From the NCBI GenBank assembly GCA_946566685.1, contig CAMNXA010000004.1, positions 62,001 to 126,000 on the forward strand: 64,000 bases of DNA, in the 5' to 3' direction. The position numbers and the translations under genes are program-made. The notes beneath the pieces are model-generated. The model was not told where the DNA came from, made no database searches, and saw only the letters and a list, made by a program, of their open reading frames with translations. The DNA is from an uncultured Lachnospiraceae bacterium. GTDB lineage: Bacteria > Bacillota > Clostridia > Lachnospirales > Lachnospiraceae. Positions 8,942-18,454 of the stretch are shown one piece after another. Every line of letters begins with the position of its first letter. Position 1 is the stretch's first letter.

Positions 8942-9263
8942 GGAATAGCTTATCCTACTGAGAGTAGTTCTTGGGAAACAGGATAAAGGCGAAGATGAAG
9001 ATGCATCATCTGGTGGTAATATAAATGGATCATGAAGAGATTTATAAAATGGCAAAAACAATAATATAGGGGGACTTTTTCGGGTAAAAAAAGAAGTTCG
9101 TCAGCTACACAGTGCAAGAAGAGTGACGGAAACATTGTATTTAAATGATATGACTGAGATGGAGATAGTTATAAATCAGGCAGAGCAAAAGATTGATGGT
9201 ATGTTAGAAGACGTAAAAGAGAATATGCGAGACGAATTACAGCTGAAAAACTTGTCTTTTTAG
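8942..9263 (+). pseudogene. Decayed coding remnant(s), unidentified
   Basis: No intact gene. Two short frames look like pieces of one protein broken by a shift: from ATG 9025 'MDHEEIYKMAKTII' stops at 9067-9069, and the overlapping frame 9048-9263 continues with a charged helical stretch ending 'MEIVINQAEQKIDGMLEDV...LKNLSF'. A frame just upstream (~8983-9035) reads 'DKGEDEDASSGGN', like a linker. I could not assign a family. It sits at the border between the glycan cluster and the Rpn gene, where decayed sequence is common. A small inverted repeat (TTATCCT/AGGATAA, 8950-8986) is the only structure after the HAD gene. Confidence 0.35.
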
Positions 9264-9293
9264 TTAGATTATGCTATAGTAAACCTACATTTC

Positions 9294-9473
9294 ATATCGT
9301 ATCACTTTTCACATGGATACGATATCTGGCTTCCGGCTCATCCGGAAGATGAACGGAGCAGTTCGCTCCAGCATTACCAACTTTTAACCGACAGAAAAGG
9401 CAGGACAGTGTTAAGGGCGGGCTCTTTGATCTTCTCTCCTTTTCTGTATCAAACAAGGTGTGTCTGGCACACC
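9294..9473 (+). promoter_or_regulatory. Leader of the Rpn gene with four hairpins
   Basis: Four separate perfect inverted repeats lie between 9294 and 9473, ending eight bases before the AAAGGAGG ribosome site: ATATCGTATC/GATACGATAT (9294-9303/9316-9325), CTTCCGG/CCGGAAG (9330-9336/9342-9348), GGAGC/GCTCC (9355-9359/9365-9369) and GGTGTG/CACACC (9457-9462/9468-9473). A possible -10 (TATAGT) lies near 9274-9279. It is not a riboswitch class I recognise. Confidence 0.45.
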
Positions 9474-9492
9474 GTTCAGAAAAGGAGGCACT

Positions 9493-10680
9493 ATGGCCAA
9501 GGAAAAGCAAGTCACTTCCAAAAGGAAGAATATCATCAACAATCCGCATTTGCATGACAGTGGCGGTAAACTGATCTTCGGGGATAATATCCTCTGTTCT
9601 CAGTTCCTCAGGGATTATGCAGATGTGGATATCCTCCGGAATATCAGCCCGGAGGATATCGAGGATGTATCGGAACGTTATGTCCTGCTCTTCAGTTCCC
9701 AAAGAGACAGCGATTCCGTTAAGAAAGTAAATATCTCCAAATATCTTTCAAAAAAAGAAGACGAAAATCCACTTGGATTACCACTTTATATTGTTTCTCT
9801 TGTTGAACATAAGACCAAAGTGGAGTACAATGTATGTATGCAGATATTCCGATATATGTTCTGTATCTGGGAGGACTATGAAAAAGAGATGGAAAGAGCT
9901 CATCCCGGAATCAGTGCCAGGAGGGATTTCAGGTATCCGCCAATCCTGCCGATTGTGTACTATGAGGGGACGGACCGCTGGACGGCGCCGAAGGACCTGT
10001 CGGATCGGATACTCTGCAAGGAACTGTTGGGCGATTATCTTCCGCACCTTACCTATCAGGTGGTAAGACTGCACGATTACAGTAATGAAGAGCTATTGTC
10101 GAAGGGAGATGAGATCTCTCTTGCCATGCTGGTCAATAAGATTAGAAGTCCGGAGGATGTAGAGGACTTTGCCCAGCTTCCCAGGGAGAAGGTGGACAAG
10201 ATCCTACAGGATACGCCGGGATATTTATTGGAGATTATGGCCAAGCTGACACGTGCGTTGTTTTATAATATGGACATACCGGAGGATAAGACAGAGGAAG
10301 CGGTAGCAAAGATAAAGGAGCGCAAGATGGGAAGATTATTTGAGGGGATAACATTTGACTATCAGGCAGAGATGAGGAAGATGAGGGAAGCAAGAGAGGC
10401 CGCGGAGAAGGAGATAGAGGCGGCGGAGAAGGAAATAGAAGCCGCACGGCAGGAAGCCCAGCGGGAAGCCCAGCGGGAAGCCCAGAAAGAAGTAGAGGCG
10501 GTGCAGCGGGAAGCCCAGAAGGAAATAGAAGCTGCCAGGCAAGAACTCAAAATTTCGAGGTATATTGCAAAGATGTTGAGTGGAGACCATTCGGTAAGTG
10601 AAATTAAGGCTTCATTAAAGCAAGAGTTTGGTTTGTCAGAAGAACAGGCAGATGAGGCGTATCAAAAGGCGATCGAATAG
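9493..10680 (+). CDS. Rpn-family recombination-promoting nuclease / putative transposase
   Basis: 395 residues. The first ~300 match the Rpn/YhgA-like PD-(D/E)XK family: 'FGDNILCSQFLRDY' near the N-terminus, then 'YIVSLVEHKTKVEYNVCMQIFRYM', where E-x-K supplies the nuclease core, and 'PPILPIVYYEG'. Rpn proteins in E. coli are DNA endonucleases that raise recombination. Residues ~300-365 are a Glu/Ala/Gln-rich coiled coil with repeated 'EIEAA' and 'QREA' units, followed by a small helical C-terminus ('GLSEEQADEAYQKA'). The ATG at 9493 follows AAAGGAGG; the track start at 9460 lies inside a leader hairpin. Clostridia carry many copies of such genes. No terminal repeats show it to be a transposon. 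Confidence 0.78.
   Translation: MAKEKQVTSKRKNIINNPHLHDSGGKLIFGDNILCSQFLRDYADVDILRNISPEDIEDVSERYVLLFSSQRDSDSVKKVNISKYLSKKEDENPLGLPLYIVSLVEHKTKVEYNVCMQIFRYMFCIWEDYEKEMERAHPGISARRDFRYPPILPIVYYEGTDRWTAPKDLSDRILCKELLGDYLPHLTYQVVRLHDYSNEELLSKGDEISLAMLVNKIRSPEDVEDFAQLPREKVDKILQDTPGYLLEIMAKLTRALFYNMDIPEDKTEEAVAKIKERKMGRLFEGITFDYQAEMRKMREAREAAEKEIEAAEKEIEAARQEAQREAQREAQKEVEAVQREAQKEIEAARQELKISRYIAKMLSGDHSVSEIKASLKQEFGLSEEQADEAYQKAIE
10459..10515 (+). repeat. 12-bp tandem repeats within the Rpn gene
   Basis: CAGCGGGAAGCC occurs at 10459-10470 and 10471-10482 and again at 10504-10515, with diverged copies between; each encodes Gln-Arg-Glu-Ala. Just upstream (~10397-10440) two 21-base units encode the repeated AEKEIEA. 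All are multiples of three, so copy-number change would alter coiled-coil length without breaking the frame. Confidence 0.7.
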
Positions 10681-10718
10681 CCGGTATTAAGAGAAATTTT
10701 TTAGAAATATAAATAAAT

Positions 10719-10760
10719 TCCCAATGTAAGATATGTAATTGTCTTATGTTGGGAGTTTTT
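10719..10760 (+). terminator. Rho-independent terminator after the Rpn gene
   Basis: TCCCAATGTAAGA (10719-10731) pairs with TCTTATGTTGGGA (10742-10754) over 13 positions with two G-U pairs, followed by GTTTTT and a T-rich stretch. Confidence 0.85.
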
Positions 10761-10808
10761 ATTGTTTTATGTTGTTAAAAGAGATGCAGCATGGAAGCTT
10801 TATCAGTA

Positions 10809-10837
10809 TTGATAGAAAAATAATCAACATAGATATA
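10809..10837 (+). promoter_or_regulatory. Possible promoter of the GH3-LysM operon
   Basis: TTGATA (10809-10814), a 17-base spacer and GATATA (10832-10837) lie about 120 bases before the GH3 start. Both boxes are imperfect; this is the best candidate in the gap. Confidence 0.4.
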
Positions 10838-10958
10838 GGAAGATATGGTCAGTCATGTTACACTATGGTTATAAAGAGAGCGGCCGGTTCATACTGGAAA
10901 GCAGTACTGCCAAGTATGTGAACATGGCTGCATAATGAGTAGACAGGAGGGTTATAAC

Positions 10959-13256
10959 ATGACAGCAGACAAGATCAGGGAGATCATATCGAAGATGACA
11001 CTGGAAGAGAAGGCTTCGATGTGTTCCGGTGCAGATTTTTGGCACACGGAGGCGGTGGAGCGTCTGGGAATTCCTGCAAGTATGGTGTCCGATGGGCCTC
11101 ACGGACTGCGTAAGCAGGATCAGGTGGGCGATCATTTGGGAGTCAATGACAGTATCAAGGCGGTTTGTTTTCCGGCGGGATGTGGCACGGCGGCTTCTTT
11201 TAACAGGGAACTTTTGGTGCAGATGGGGGAGACCCTCGGTGAGGAGTGTCAGGCAGAGGGTGTGAGCGTGATCTTAGGCCCTGCGGTCAATATCAAGCGT
11301 TCTCCTTTATGCGGACGTAATTTTGAATACTATTCTGAGGATCCGCTTGTTGCCAGTGAGATGGCGGGTGCCTTGATTCATGGGGTGCAGAGTAAGCAGG
11401 TGGGTACCAGCATTAAGCATTTTCTGGCAAATAATCAGGAGACCAGAAGAATGTCTTCGGATTCCAGGGTTGACGAGCGTACACTGCGAGAGATCTATCT
11501 GGCAGCCTTTGAGGGTGCAGTAAAAAAGGAAAAGCCCTGGACGGTGATGTGTTCTTACAATAAGATTAATGGAACTTATGCGGCTCAGAATCACAAGTAT
11601 CTGACGGAAGTCCTGCGGGATGAGTGGGGCTTTGACGGCTATGTGATGAGCGACTGGGGTGCAGTCAACAGCCGTGTGGAAGATTTAAAGGCGGGGCTTG
11701 ATCTGGAGATGCCCTCGTCCATGGGAGTCAATGACCGGCTGATCGTGGGCGCAGTGCAGAGCGGAGAACTCGATGAGAGCATATTGGATACGGCAGTGGA
11801 GCGGATTTTGAACATTGTGTTTCGTTATGAGGAGAACAGGAATCAAAATGCGGTGTTTGACAGAGACAAGGATCATGAGATGGCGCGCAGGGTGGCGGAG
11901 GAGACGATTGTTCTTCTGAAAAACGAAGGGGTGCTTCCGCTATCTGAGAAGGATGAGGTTGTTTTCATCGGGAAATATGCGAAATCGCCGCGTTACCAGG
12001 GAGGCGGCAGTTCCCATATTAACAGTCATAAGGTTACATCGGCGTGGGATGTGGCAAAGGATATGGGAAATGTCACTTATGCGCAGGGATTTGATGATAA
12101 AGAGGATAAAGTAGATGGGAAGCTGCTTGCAGAGGCTGTGGAAGCGGCGAAGAGAGCAAGGGCGGCGGTTATCTTTGCGGGGCTTCCGGATGCCTTCGAG
12201 TCGGAGGGATTTGACAGGGAGCATATGTCGATGCCCACGTGCCAGAATGAATTGATCCGGCAGGTGGCGCAGGTACAGCCGAATACCGTGGTGGTGCTGC
12301 ACAATGGTTCTCCGGTGGAGATGCCCTGGGTTGGACAGGTGAAGGGTATTTTGGAGGCTTATCTTGGTGGACAGGCAGTGGGAGGCGCAGTCTGTGATAT
12401 TCTGTTTGGCAGGGTGAATCCCAGCGCGAAACTGCCCGAGACTTTTCCGTTGAAACTGGAGGATAATCCATCTTATCTTTCTTATATCGGAGAAGGTGAT
12501 ATGGTAGAATATCGGGAAGGTATTTTTGTGGGATACCGCTATTACGATAAGAAGAAAATGGACGTTCTTTTTCCGTTTGGCTATGGACTTTCCTATACAA
12601 CTTTTGCATATTCGAATCTGAGGACGGATAAGGATCAGATGAAGGATACAGATACCGTGAACGTTTCTGTGGACGTGACCAATACCGGTAAGATGGCGGG
12701 CAAGGAAGTGGTGCAGCTTTATGTGGCGGATCGGGAAAGCACGGTGATTCGGCCGGTTAAGGAACTGCGGGATTTCGCCAAGGTGGAACTGGCTCCCGGC
12801 GAGACGAAGACGGTGACTTTTACATTGGATAAGCGGGCATTTGCTTATTATAGTGTGAGGATTCATGATTGGCATGTGGAGACCGGCGTGTTTGATATTA
12901 TGATCGGAAGATCTTCCAGAGATATTGTATTGACTAAAGAAGTCGTTGTAGAGTCTACTGTTATGCTTCCTTTTGTATATACCACAGATACGACCATGGG
13001 AGATGTGTTGAAGGATCCAAGAGCCAGGGAGATTGTGAAAGACCTTCTCAAGAGCGATATTTTCTCGGCTGCCGGAGAGGAGAGCAGCATGGCCAGTGAA
13101 GCAATCACCAATGAAATGAGCGAGGCGATGGCGAGATTTGCGCCCCTTCGGAGTGCGGTCAGCTTTGGCGGCAGAGTGAGCATGGCGGATATTCAGGCAA
13201 TCGTGGACAAGCTGAATCTGCTGAATGATGATGCGGCGGTAAAAGGAGAGTCATGA
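10959..13256 (+). CDS. Glycoside hydrolase family 3 beta-glucosidase
   Basis: 765 residues, the length of clostridial GH3 beta-glucosidases, which hydrolyse beta-linked oligosaccharides or glycosides to monosaccharides. The N-terminal barrel starts at 'SKMTLEEKASMCSG'; 'GTSIKHFLANNQE' is the substrate-binding Lys-His segment and 'GYVMSDWGAV' contains the nucleophile Asp. The alpha/beta sandwich ('EETIVLLKNEGVLPL', 'YQGGGSSHIN') and a C-terminal fibronectin-III-like domain ('VTNTGKMAGKEVVQLYV') follow. No signal peptide, so probably cytoplasmic. AGGAGG eight bases before the ATG at 10959 sets the start; 10935 in the track is too early. The last codons overlap the start of the LysM gene (ATGA). 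Confidence 0.93.
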   Translation: MTADKIREIISKMTLEEKASMCSGADFWHTEAVERLGIPASMVSDGPHGLRKQDQVGDHLGVNDSIKAVCFPAGCGTAASFNRELLVQMGETLGEECQAEGVSVILGPAVNIKRSPLCGRNFEYYSEDPLVASEMAGALIHGVQSKQVGTSIKHFLANNQETRRMSSDSRVDERTLREIYLAAFEGAVKKEKPWTVMCSYNKINGTYAAQNHKYLTEVLRDEWGFDGYVMSDWGAVNSRVEDLKAGLDLEMPSSMGVNDRLIVGAVQSGELDESILDTAVERILNIVFRYEENRNQNAVFDRDKDHEMARRVAEETIVLLKNEGVLPLSEKDEVVFIGKYAKSPRYQGGGSSHINSHKVTSAWDVAKDMGNVTYAQGFDDKEDKVDGKLLAEAVEAAKRARAAVIFAGLPDAFESEGFDREHMSMPTCQNELIRQVAQVQPNTVVVLHNGSPVEMPWVGQVKGILEAYLGGQAVGGAVCDILFGRVNPSAKLPETFPLKLEDNPSYLSYIGEGDMVEYREGIFVGYRYYDKKKMDVLFPFGYGLSYTTFAYSNLRTDKDQMKDTDTVNVSVDVTNTGKMAGKEVVQLYVADRESTVIRPVKELRDFAKVELAPGETKTVTFTLDKRAFAYYSVRIHDWHVETGVFDIMIGRSSRDIVLTKEVVVESTVMLPFVYTTDTTMGDVLKDPRAREIVKDLLKSDIFSAAGEESSMASEAITNEMSEAMARFAPLRSAVSFGGRVSMADIQAIVDKLNLLNDDAAVKGES

Positions 13257-14095
13257 AATTTCAACATATTAGTATAACAGGTATTTTGAAAGCTGCCGCA
13301 TTCTTGGTAATAGGCGCCATTGCATTTCGGGGATTATCACAAGGGGAAGGGATGTCCGTGTGTGAAGCCAGGGAAAATCAGGAGGAAAAGGAAGTCGAGA
13401 GATTTATCAGAGGATATTACAGGGCGCTCTCTGGAGACAGTCTCACATCGTTAGAAGATTATATTACAGATGAGGAGGCGCTGGAGAAGGAAATGCTTTG
13501 CAAAAAGGTACTTCTCGAATATGGATTCGTCAGACATGATATAACAGATATAATTGTATATCCTTTGTCATACAATACGTATTGGCTGACCTTTGTGAAC
13601 TCTGAGATGGTAGTTGAGGATCTGGATGTTACTCTGCCGGGAGCAAGAACATTTTTGGTAGGCAAGGACAAGGATGGAAATCTCTATATGGATGATAATT
13701 CATCAGGCGATCTGGAACAGGATCTCATTCAGGAAATATATGAGATTGTGTTTTCTGATGAGATGGCAGACAGGAATAATGAAGTGGCGATTAAATATAA
13801 TGATATTATTGCGGAGCATTCTGAGGCAGCGCAGTGGGTTCTGGAGGTTTCGGATGCCCAGACAGATGTTTTGTCTGAGATGTATGTAAAAAGGGAATAT
13901 GAAGAATCCGCCGAAAGAGAAAAAGAGGGTTATATTGTCAAGAAGGGAGACTGTCTGTGGAGCATAGCAGAACAGGAACTTGGCGATGGTATGTATTGGG
14001 GACAGATTTATAACACTAATCAAGCAGTAATTGGAGAAAATCCGGATTTGCTCTATGTTGGCATTAAGTTAAATCTCGGTAAAGTGGCAGAATAA
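13253..14095 (+). CDS. LysM-domain protein, membrane-anchored or secreted
   Basis: 280 residues. One hydrophobic segment near the N-terminus ('AAAFLVIGAIAFRGL') should act as anchor or uncleaved signal. The middle (~40-210) is acidic and unassigned. The last ~50 residues are a LysM domain: 'YIVKKGDCLWSIAEQEL', then 'WGQIYNTNQAVIGENPDLLYVGIKLNL'. LysM binds GlcNAc-containing peptidoglycan or chitin-like chains. The start overlaps the GH3 stop as ATGA with AAAGGAG upstream, so translation is probably coupled. A strong terminator follows. A role linking sugar hydrolysis to the wall is only an inference from that coupling. Confidence 0.78.
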   Translation: MKFQHISITGILKAAAFLVIGAIAFRGLSQGEGMSVCEARENQEEKEVERFIRGYYRALSGDSLTSLEDYITDEEALEKEMLCKKVLLEYGFVRHDITDIIVYPLSYNTYWLTFVNSEMVVEDLDVTLPGARTFLVGKDKDGNLYMDDNSSGDLEQDLIQEIYEIVFSDEMADRNNEVAIKYNDIIAEHSEAAQWVLEVSDAQTDVLSEMYVKREYEESAEREKEGYIVKKGDCLWSIAEQELGDGMYWGQIYNTNQAVIGENPDLLYVGIKLNLGKVAE

Positions 14096-14106
14096 GATAA
14101 TATCAA

Positions 14107-14147
14107 AAAACAGGGCGAAATGGATTGATAAAATTTCGCCCTGTTTT
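14107..14147. terminator. Bidirectional terminator between the LysM gene and pyrG
   Basis: AAAACAGGGCGAAAT (14107-14121) and ATTTCGCCCTGTTTT (14133-14147) form a perfect 15-bp stem with an 11-base loop. A/T runs on both sides let it serve both convergent genes. Confidence 0.92.
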
Positions 14148-14149
14148 AT

Positions 14150-15769
14150 TTAAGACTGTTTCTGTGCCAGCGCCGCCTCCACAAATCCTTTGAACAGCGG
14201 ATGTGGTCTGTTGGGCCTGGATTTTAATTCCGGATGTGCCTGTGTGGCTACGAAGAACGGATGCTCAGGCAGTTCACACATTTCCACAATACGGCCGTCA
14301 GGTGACAGGCCTACAAGGCGCATACCCTTTTCCGTGAGTACAGCCCGATAATCATTGTTGACTTCGTAACGGTGTCTGTGTCTTTCGTGGATAGTTTCTT
14401 CTCCATAAAGAGCGTATGCCTTGGAGCTCTTGTCCAGCACACAGGGATAGGAGCCGAGGCGCAACGTGCCGCCGATATCTTCCACGCCGTTCTGATCGGG
14501 CATCAGCGCGATCACGGGGTGGGTGGTGGAAGGATCAAGTTCGATACTGTGGGCATCGTTATATCCGATCACGTTTCTGGCAAATTCCACGATGGCAAGC
14601 TGCATGCCGAGGCAGAGTCCCAAGAAGGGGATCCTATTTTGTCTTGCATAAGTGATTGCATGAATCTTGCCCTCGATTCCTCTGTCGCCAAAACCGCCGG
14701 GCACTAAGATTCCATTTACGTCATTCAGCAGTTGGGCCACATTCTCTTTGGTGACCGTTTCGGAATCTACCCATCGAATATCAACTACACAGCGGTTGGA
14801 AATGCCGCCATGTTTTAAAGCTTCCACTACGCTGATATAGGCGTCATGAAGCTGTGTATACTTGCCGACTAAAGCAATCGTTACCTCTCCGGTAGGAGTC
14901 CGCAGGGATTCCACCATAGCCTTCCAGTCTGCCAGATCGGGTTCCGGGCAGTCCAGATTCAGGCATTCGCAGGCCACCTGCGCCAGATGTTCTTTCTCCA
15001 TGGCCAGGGGCGCCTCGTAGAGGTGTTCCACATCCAGATTCTGCAAAACGCGGTTATTCGGCACATTACAAAACAGTGCGATCTTATCTTTGATTCCCTG
15101 ATCCAGGGGGTGCTCACTGCGGCATACAATGATATCCGGCTGGATACCCATTCCCTGAAGATCCTTGACGCTGGCCTGGGTGGGCTTGGTCTTAAGTTCC
15201 TGGGAAGCACTCAAATATGGAATCAGAGTCACATGAATCAGAATCGCATTTTCATGGCCGACCTCATGCTGGAACTGTCTAATGGACTCTAAAAAGGGCT
15301 GGCTCTCGATGTCACCTACCGTACCGCCCACTTCAATGATAGCGATGCGGGTGTCCTGATCCGTAAAGTTGCGGTAGAACCGGCTCTTAATCTCATTGGT
15401 AATATGGGGAATGACCTGCACGGTACCGCCGCCATAGTCGCCCCGGCGTTCCTTTTGTAACACTGACCAGTACACTTTACCGGTAGTTACATTGGAGTTC
15501 TTGTCCAGATTCTCATCAATAAAGCGCTCATAATGTCCCAGATCCAGATCGGTCTCGGTTCCATCCTCTGTGACAAACACTTCACCGTGTTGGATTGGGT
15601 TCATGGTACCCGGATCGATATTGATATAGGGGTCAAATTTCTGCATGGTCACCTTGTAACCACGCGCTTTTAATAATCTTCCCAGTGATGCAGCCGTAAT
15701 CCCCTTACCGAGACCGGATACAACGCCGCCTGTTACAAATACGTATTTTACTGCCATCTGCTTGTCCAT
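14150..15769 (-). CDS. pyrG: CTP synthase
   Basis: 539 residues. Makes CTP from UTP, ATP and glutamine in the last step of pyrimidine nucleotide synthesis. The N-terminal synthetase domain shows '[20 protein letters not shown]' (P-loop), '[15 protein letters not shown]' and '[16 protein letters not shown]'. The C-terminal class I glutamine amidotransferase domain has '[12 protein letters not shown]' (nucleophile Cys) and '[12 protein letters not shown]' (catalytic His and Glu). Full length, with AAAGG before the ATG. It stands alone between convergent and divergent neighbours. A TATAAT on the minus strand (15806-15811) may be its -10, with a poor -35. Confidence 0.98.
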   Translation of the reverse strand: MDKQMAVKYVFVTGGVVSGLGKGITAASLGRLLKARGYKVTMQKFDPYINIDPGTMNPIQHGEVFVTEDGTETDLDLGHYERFIDENLDKNSNVTTGKVYWSVLQKERRGDYGGGTVQVIPHITNEIKSRFYRNFTDQDTRIAIIEVGGTVGDIESQPFLESIRQFQHEVGHENAILIHVTLIPYLSASQELKTKPTQASVKDLQGMGIQPDIIVCRSEHPLDQGIKDKIALFCNVPNNRVLQNLDVEHLYEAPLAMEKEHLAQVACECLNLDCPEPDLADWKAMVESLRTPTGEVTIALVGKYTQLHDAYISVVEALKHGGISNRCVVDIRWVDSETVTKENVAQLLNDVNGILVPGGFGDRGIEGKIHAITYARQNRIPFLGLCLGMQLAIVEFARNVIGYNDAHSIELDPSTTHPVIALMPDQNGVEDIGGTLRLGSYPCVLDKSSKAYALYGEETIHERHRHRYEVNNDYRAVLTEKGMRLVGLSPDGRIVEMCELPEHPFFVATQAHPELKSRPNRPHPLFKGFVEAALAQKQS

Positions 15770-15907
15770 GCCTTTCTGTGCGGATAAAAAGCAATATCTT
15801 ATAACATTATAGAGAATAATTTGGGGAAAATCCAGACTAAAACATAATTTTTGTAAAAAACTTTATAATACTTTAATACTTGTGTTCACAAATTCATAAT
15901 TCTCTTA

Positions 15908-15936
15908 TTGATTTATGATTTTTCCTTCCCTATAAT
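15908..15936 (+). promoter_or_regulatory. Promoter of ftsH
   Basis: TTGATT (15908-15913), a 17-base spacer and a perfect TATAAT (15931-15936), about 108 bases before the ftsH ATG. The rest of the pyrG-ftsH gap is A/T-rich with no other clear element. Confidence 0.65.
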
Positions 15937-16043
15937 AGTAAATAGTGTAGTTGAAACAGAAATGAGAGTTTGAGCATAAAACTGTGACAGCAGAGGATAT
16001 AGAGTATACAGATACCAGGATAATAAGAAAGTGAGGATTCCTC

Positions 16044-18350
16044 ATGGAAGATAATATGAACCAATATGATAACGGCGGCGGCCCAGGCCCGGGCGGTCCC
16101 GGCAATAATGGCGGTTCGGGAGGCCCGGGCGGGCCTAATGGGAATGGTAACCGCAATGGGAATGGCAGTGACCCCCGCAAACAGAGTTTGATCATGCTGG
16201 TGGTGGCAGCACTGGTTACCCTGCTATGTATCAGTCTGTTTATGAAAATGCTGACGGGTGCGACCAATCAGGAGATTACTTACAATGAGTTTGTAAAGAT
16301 GGTGGAGGAAGGTAAAGTAGAGAAGGTTTCGGTTGGCTCTGACCGGATTGAGATTTATCCGAAATCAGCACAGACGAAATCCCCCTTTTCTTACGGATAC
16401 GGCATGAGCAGCATCACCTACTATACCGGTAAGATGGAAGATGATGCTACGCTGGCGAAACGACTGCTGGAACATAATGTGGAGATGCATAAAGAAGTTT
16501 CTGACAGTTCCAGTGTGATCATGACGGTACTGCTTTATTATATTCTTCCGGTTCTTTTGATGTGGGGACTTTTGAGTCTGCTATTTCGGCGAATGGGTGG
16601 CAAAGGCGGGCCCATGGGTGTGGGTAAGAGTACGGCGAAGGCCTATGTACAGAAAGAGACAGGCATTACCTTTAAAGATGTGGCAGGTGAAGATGAGGCC
16701 AAGGAATCTCTTGTGGAAGTGGTAGATTTTCTGCATAATCCGGGGAAATACTCCAAGATTGGTGCCAGGCTGCCGAAAGGAGCGCTGTTGGTAGGCCCTC
16801 CCGGTACCGGTAAGACGCTGCTTGCCAAGGCGGTGGCGGGCGAGGCACATGTGCCGTTCTTCTCCCTGTCAGGTTCAGACTTTATTGAGTTATATGTGGG
16901 CGTGGGTGCTTCCCGAGTCCGTGATCTGTTCAAGGAAGCTGAAAAGAACGCGCCCTGTATCGTATTCATCGATGAGATTGATGCCATCGGCAGAAGCCGT
17001 GATACCAAGTATGGCGGCGGCAATGAGGAACGGGAGCAGACGCTGAATCAGCTTCTCTCCGAGATGGACGGTTTTGACGGTAAGAAGGGTATCATTATTC
17101 TGGCAGCCACCAACAGGCCGGAGATTCTGGATAAAGCGCTCCTGCGTCCGGGACGTTTTGACAGGCGTATCATTGTGGATAAGCCAGATTTAAAGGGGCG
17201 TGTGGAAATCCTGAAAGTACATTCCAAGGATGTGCTGATGGACGATACGGTAGATTTAAATGAGATCGCACTGGCAACTTCCGGCGCCGTAGGCTCTGAC
17301 CTGGCCAATATGATCAATGAGGCGGCCATCAATGCTGTGAAGATGGGCAGGGAGTATGTGAGCCAGAAGGATCTGTTTGACGCGGTCGAGCAGGTGCTGG
17401 TGGGCAAGGAGAAGAAAGACCGCATCATGAGCAAGGAGGAGCGTAAGATTGTCTCCTATCATGAAGTGGGACATGCGCTGGTGAGTGCTCTGCAAAAGAA
17501 TGCGGAGCCGGTACAGAAGATTACCATTGTTCCCAGGACGATGGGTGCCCTTGGTTATGTCATGCATGTGCCTGAGGAAGAGAAATACCTGGATACCGAG
17601 GCGGAACTGCGGGACAGGCTGGTGGGACTCTTAGGCGGGCGTGCGGCGGAGGAAATCGTGTTTGACACAGTGACAACTGGGGCGGCCAACGATATCGAGC
17701 AGGCAACCAGTATCGCGCGCAACATGATAACGCGTTTCGGTATGAGTAAAAAATTCGGCCTGATGGGACTTGCCACGGTGGAGAGCCAATATCTGGACGG
17801 CAGGGCGTCTCTGACCTGTTCGGATGTGACGGCGGCAGATATCGACACGGAAGTCATGAAACTGTTGCATGACAGTTATAAGAAGGCCAGGAAACTTTTA
17901 AAAGAAAACCGTGAGATCATGGATAAGCTTGCGGCGTATCTGATAGAGAAAGAGACTATCACAGGTAAGGAATTTATGAAGATTTTCCGAAAGGAAAAAG
18001 GACTTCCGGAACCTGCGGAGGAAGAGACCGAGAGGTTTAAAGATAAGAAGGAAGAAAAGGTATCGGAGGAGAAATCCGGGGATGCATCAGGCCAGCCAGC
18101 GGCGGATCAGCCGGCGGGTGGTTCAACGGCAGGAAATGTACAGTCTGGAGACCAGAGGACGGACGGAGTGCCGCCAGAGGGATACGAATCAAACGGCCAG
18201 CCGACAGGAAACCTACAGACAGATGGCCAGATAGCAGGTGGCGCACGATCGGAAGGGCAGACACCGGGTGAGGCATCGCAGCAGGCTCCTTCCGGGAACC
18301 GGGGATTGTTTTCCCAGGCGCCGGACAGGACATCGCAGGAAGATAAATAG
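16044..18350 (+). CDS. ftsH: ATP-dependent zinc metalloprotease FtsH
   Basis: 768 residues, longer than the usual ~610-650. Membrane-bound AAA+ protease that degrades damaged membrane proteins and unstable regulators. A Gly/Pro/Asn-rich cytosolic lead (~1-45) precedes TM1 ('[18 protein letters not shown]'); a short outer domain is followed by TM2 ('[20 protein letters not shown]'). The AAA domain has Walker A 'GPPGTGKT', Walker B '[12 protein letters not shown]' and the arginine-finger stretch '[11 protein letters not shown]'. The protease domain has 'HEVGHAL' for zinc. The last ~100 residues are a low-complexity Gly/Gln/Asp/Pro tail with loose 'GQ' repeats. The ribosome site TGAGGA is part of a 13-base palindrome ending at the A of the ATG. 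Confidence 0.97.
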   Translation: MEDNMNQYDNGGGPGPGGPGNNGGSGGPGGPNGNGNRNGNGSDPRKQSLIMLVVAALVTLLCISLFMKMLTGATNQEITYNEFVKMVEEGKVEKVSVGSDRIEIYPKSAQTKSPFSYGYGMSSITYYTGKMEDDATLAKRLLEHNVEMHKEVSDSSSVIMTVLLYYILPVLLMWGLLSLLFRRMGGKGGPMGVGKSTAKAYVQKETGITFKDVAGEDEAKESLVEVVDFLHNPGKYSKIGARLPKGALLVGPPGTGKTLLAKAVAGEAHVPFFSLSGSDFIELYVGVGASRVRDLFKEAEKNAPCIVFIDEIDAIGRSRDTKYGGGNEEREQTLNQLLSEMDGFDGKKGIIILAATNRPEILDKALLRPGRFDRRIIVDKPDLKGRVEILKVHSKDVLMDDTVDLNEIALATSGAVGSDLANMINEAAINAVKMGREYVSQKDLFDAVEQVLVGKEKKDRIMSKEERKIVSYHEVGHALVSALQKNAEPVQKITIVPRTMGALGYVMHVPEEEKYLDTEAELRDRLVGLLGGRAAEEIVFDTVTTGAANDIEQATSIARNMITRFGMSKKFGLMGLATVESQYLDGRASLTCSDVTAADIDTEVMKLLHDSYKKARKLLKENREIMDKLAAYLIEKETITGKEFMKIFRKEKGLPEPAEEETERFKDKKEEKVSEEKSGDASGQPAADQPAGGSTAGNVQSGDQRTDGVPPEGYESNGQPTGNLQTDGQIAGGARSEGQTPGEASQQAPSGNRGLFSQAPDRTSQEDK

Positions 18351-18361
18351 GAAACCATAAT

Positions 18362-18394
18362 ACAGGGCAAAGTCTACGATTGACTTTGCCCTGT
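18362..18394 (+). terminator. Terminator after ftsH
   Basis: ACAGGGCAAAGTC (18362-18374) pairs perfectly with GACTTTGCCCTGT (18382-18394); TTGTT follows. It separates ftsH from uvrC. Confidence 0.85.
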
Positions 18395-18454
18395 TTGTTC
18401 CAGTACAATTTATATGGATCATAGAAAGTTTACAACTGACAGAAGGAAAATAAG

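Noticed and set aside
10235-10447. Proline/serine-rich minus-strand frame
   Set aside because: Reverse reading of the Glu/Ala-rich coiled-coil repeats of the Rpn gene.
9294-10760. Complete insertion sequence around the Rpn gene
   Set aside because: The 10-bp inverted repeat at 9294-9325 is a local hairpin; no matching terminal repeat or target duplication is seen on the far side of the gene.
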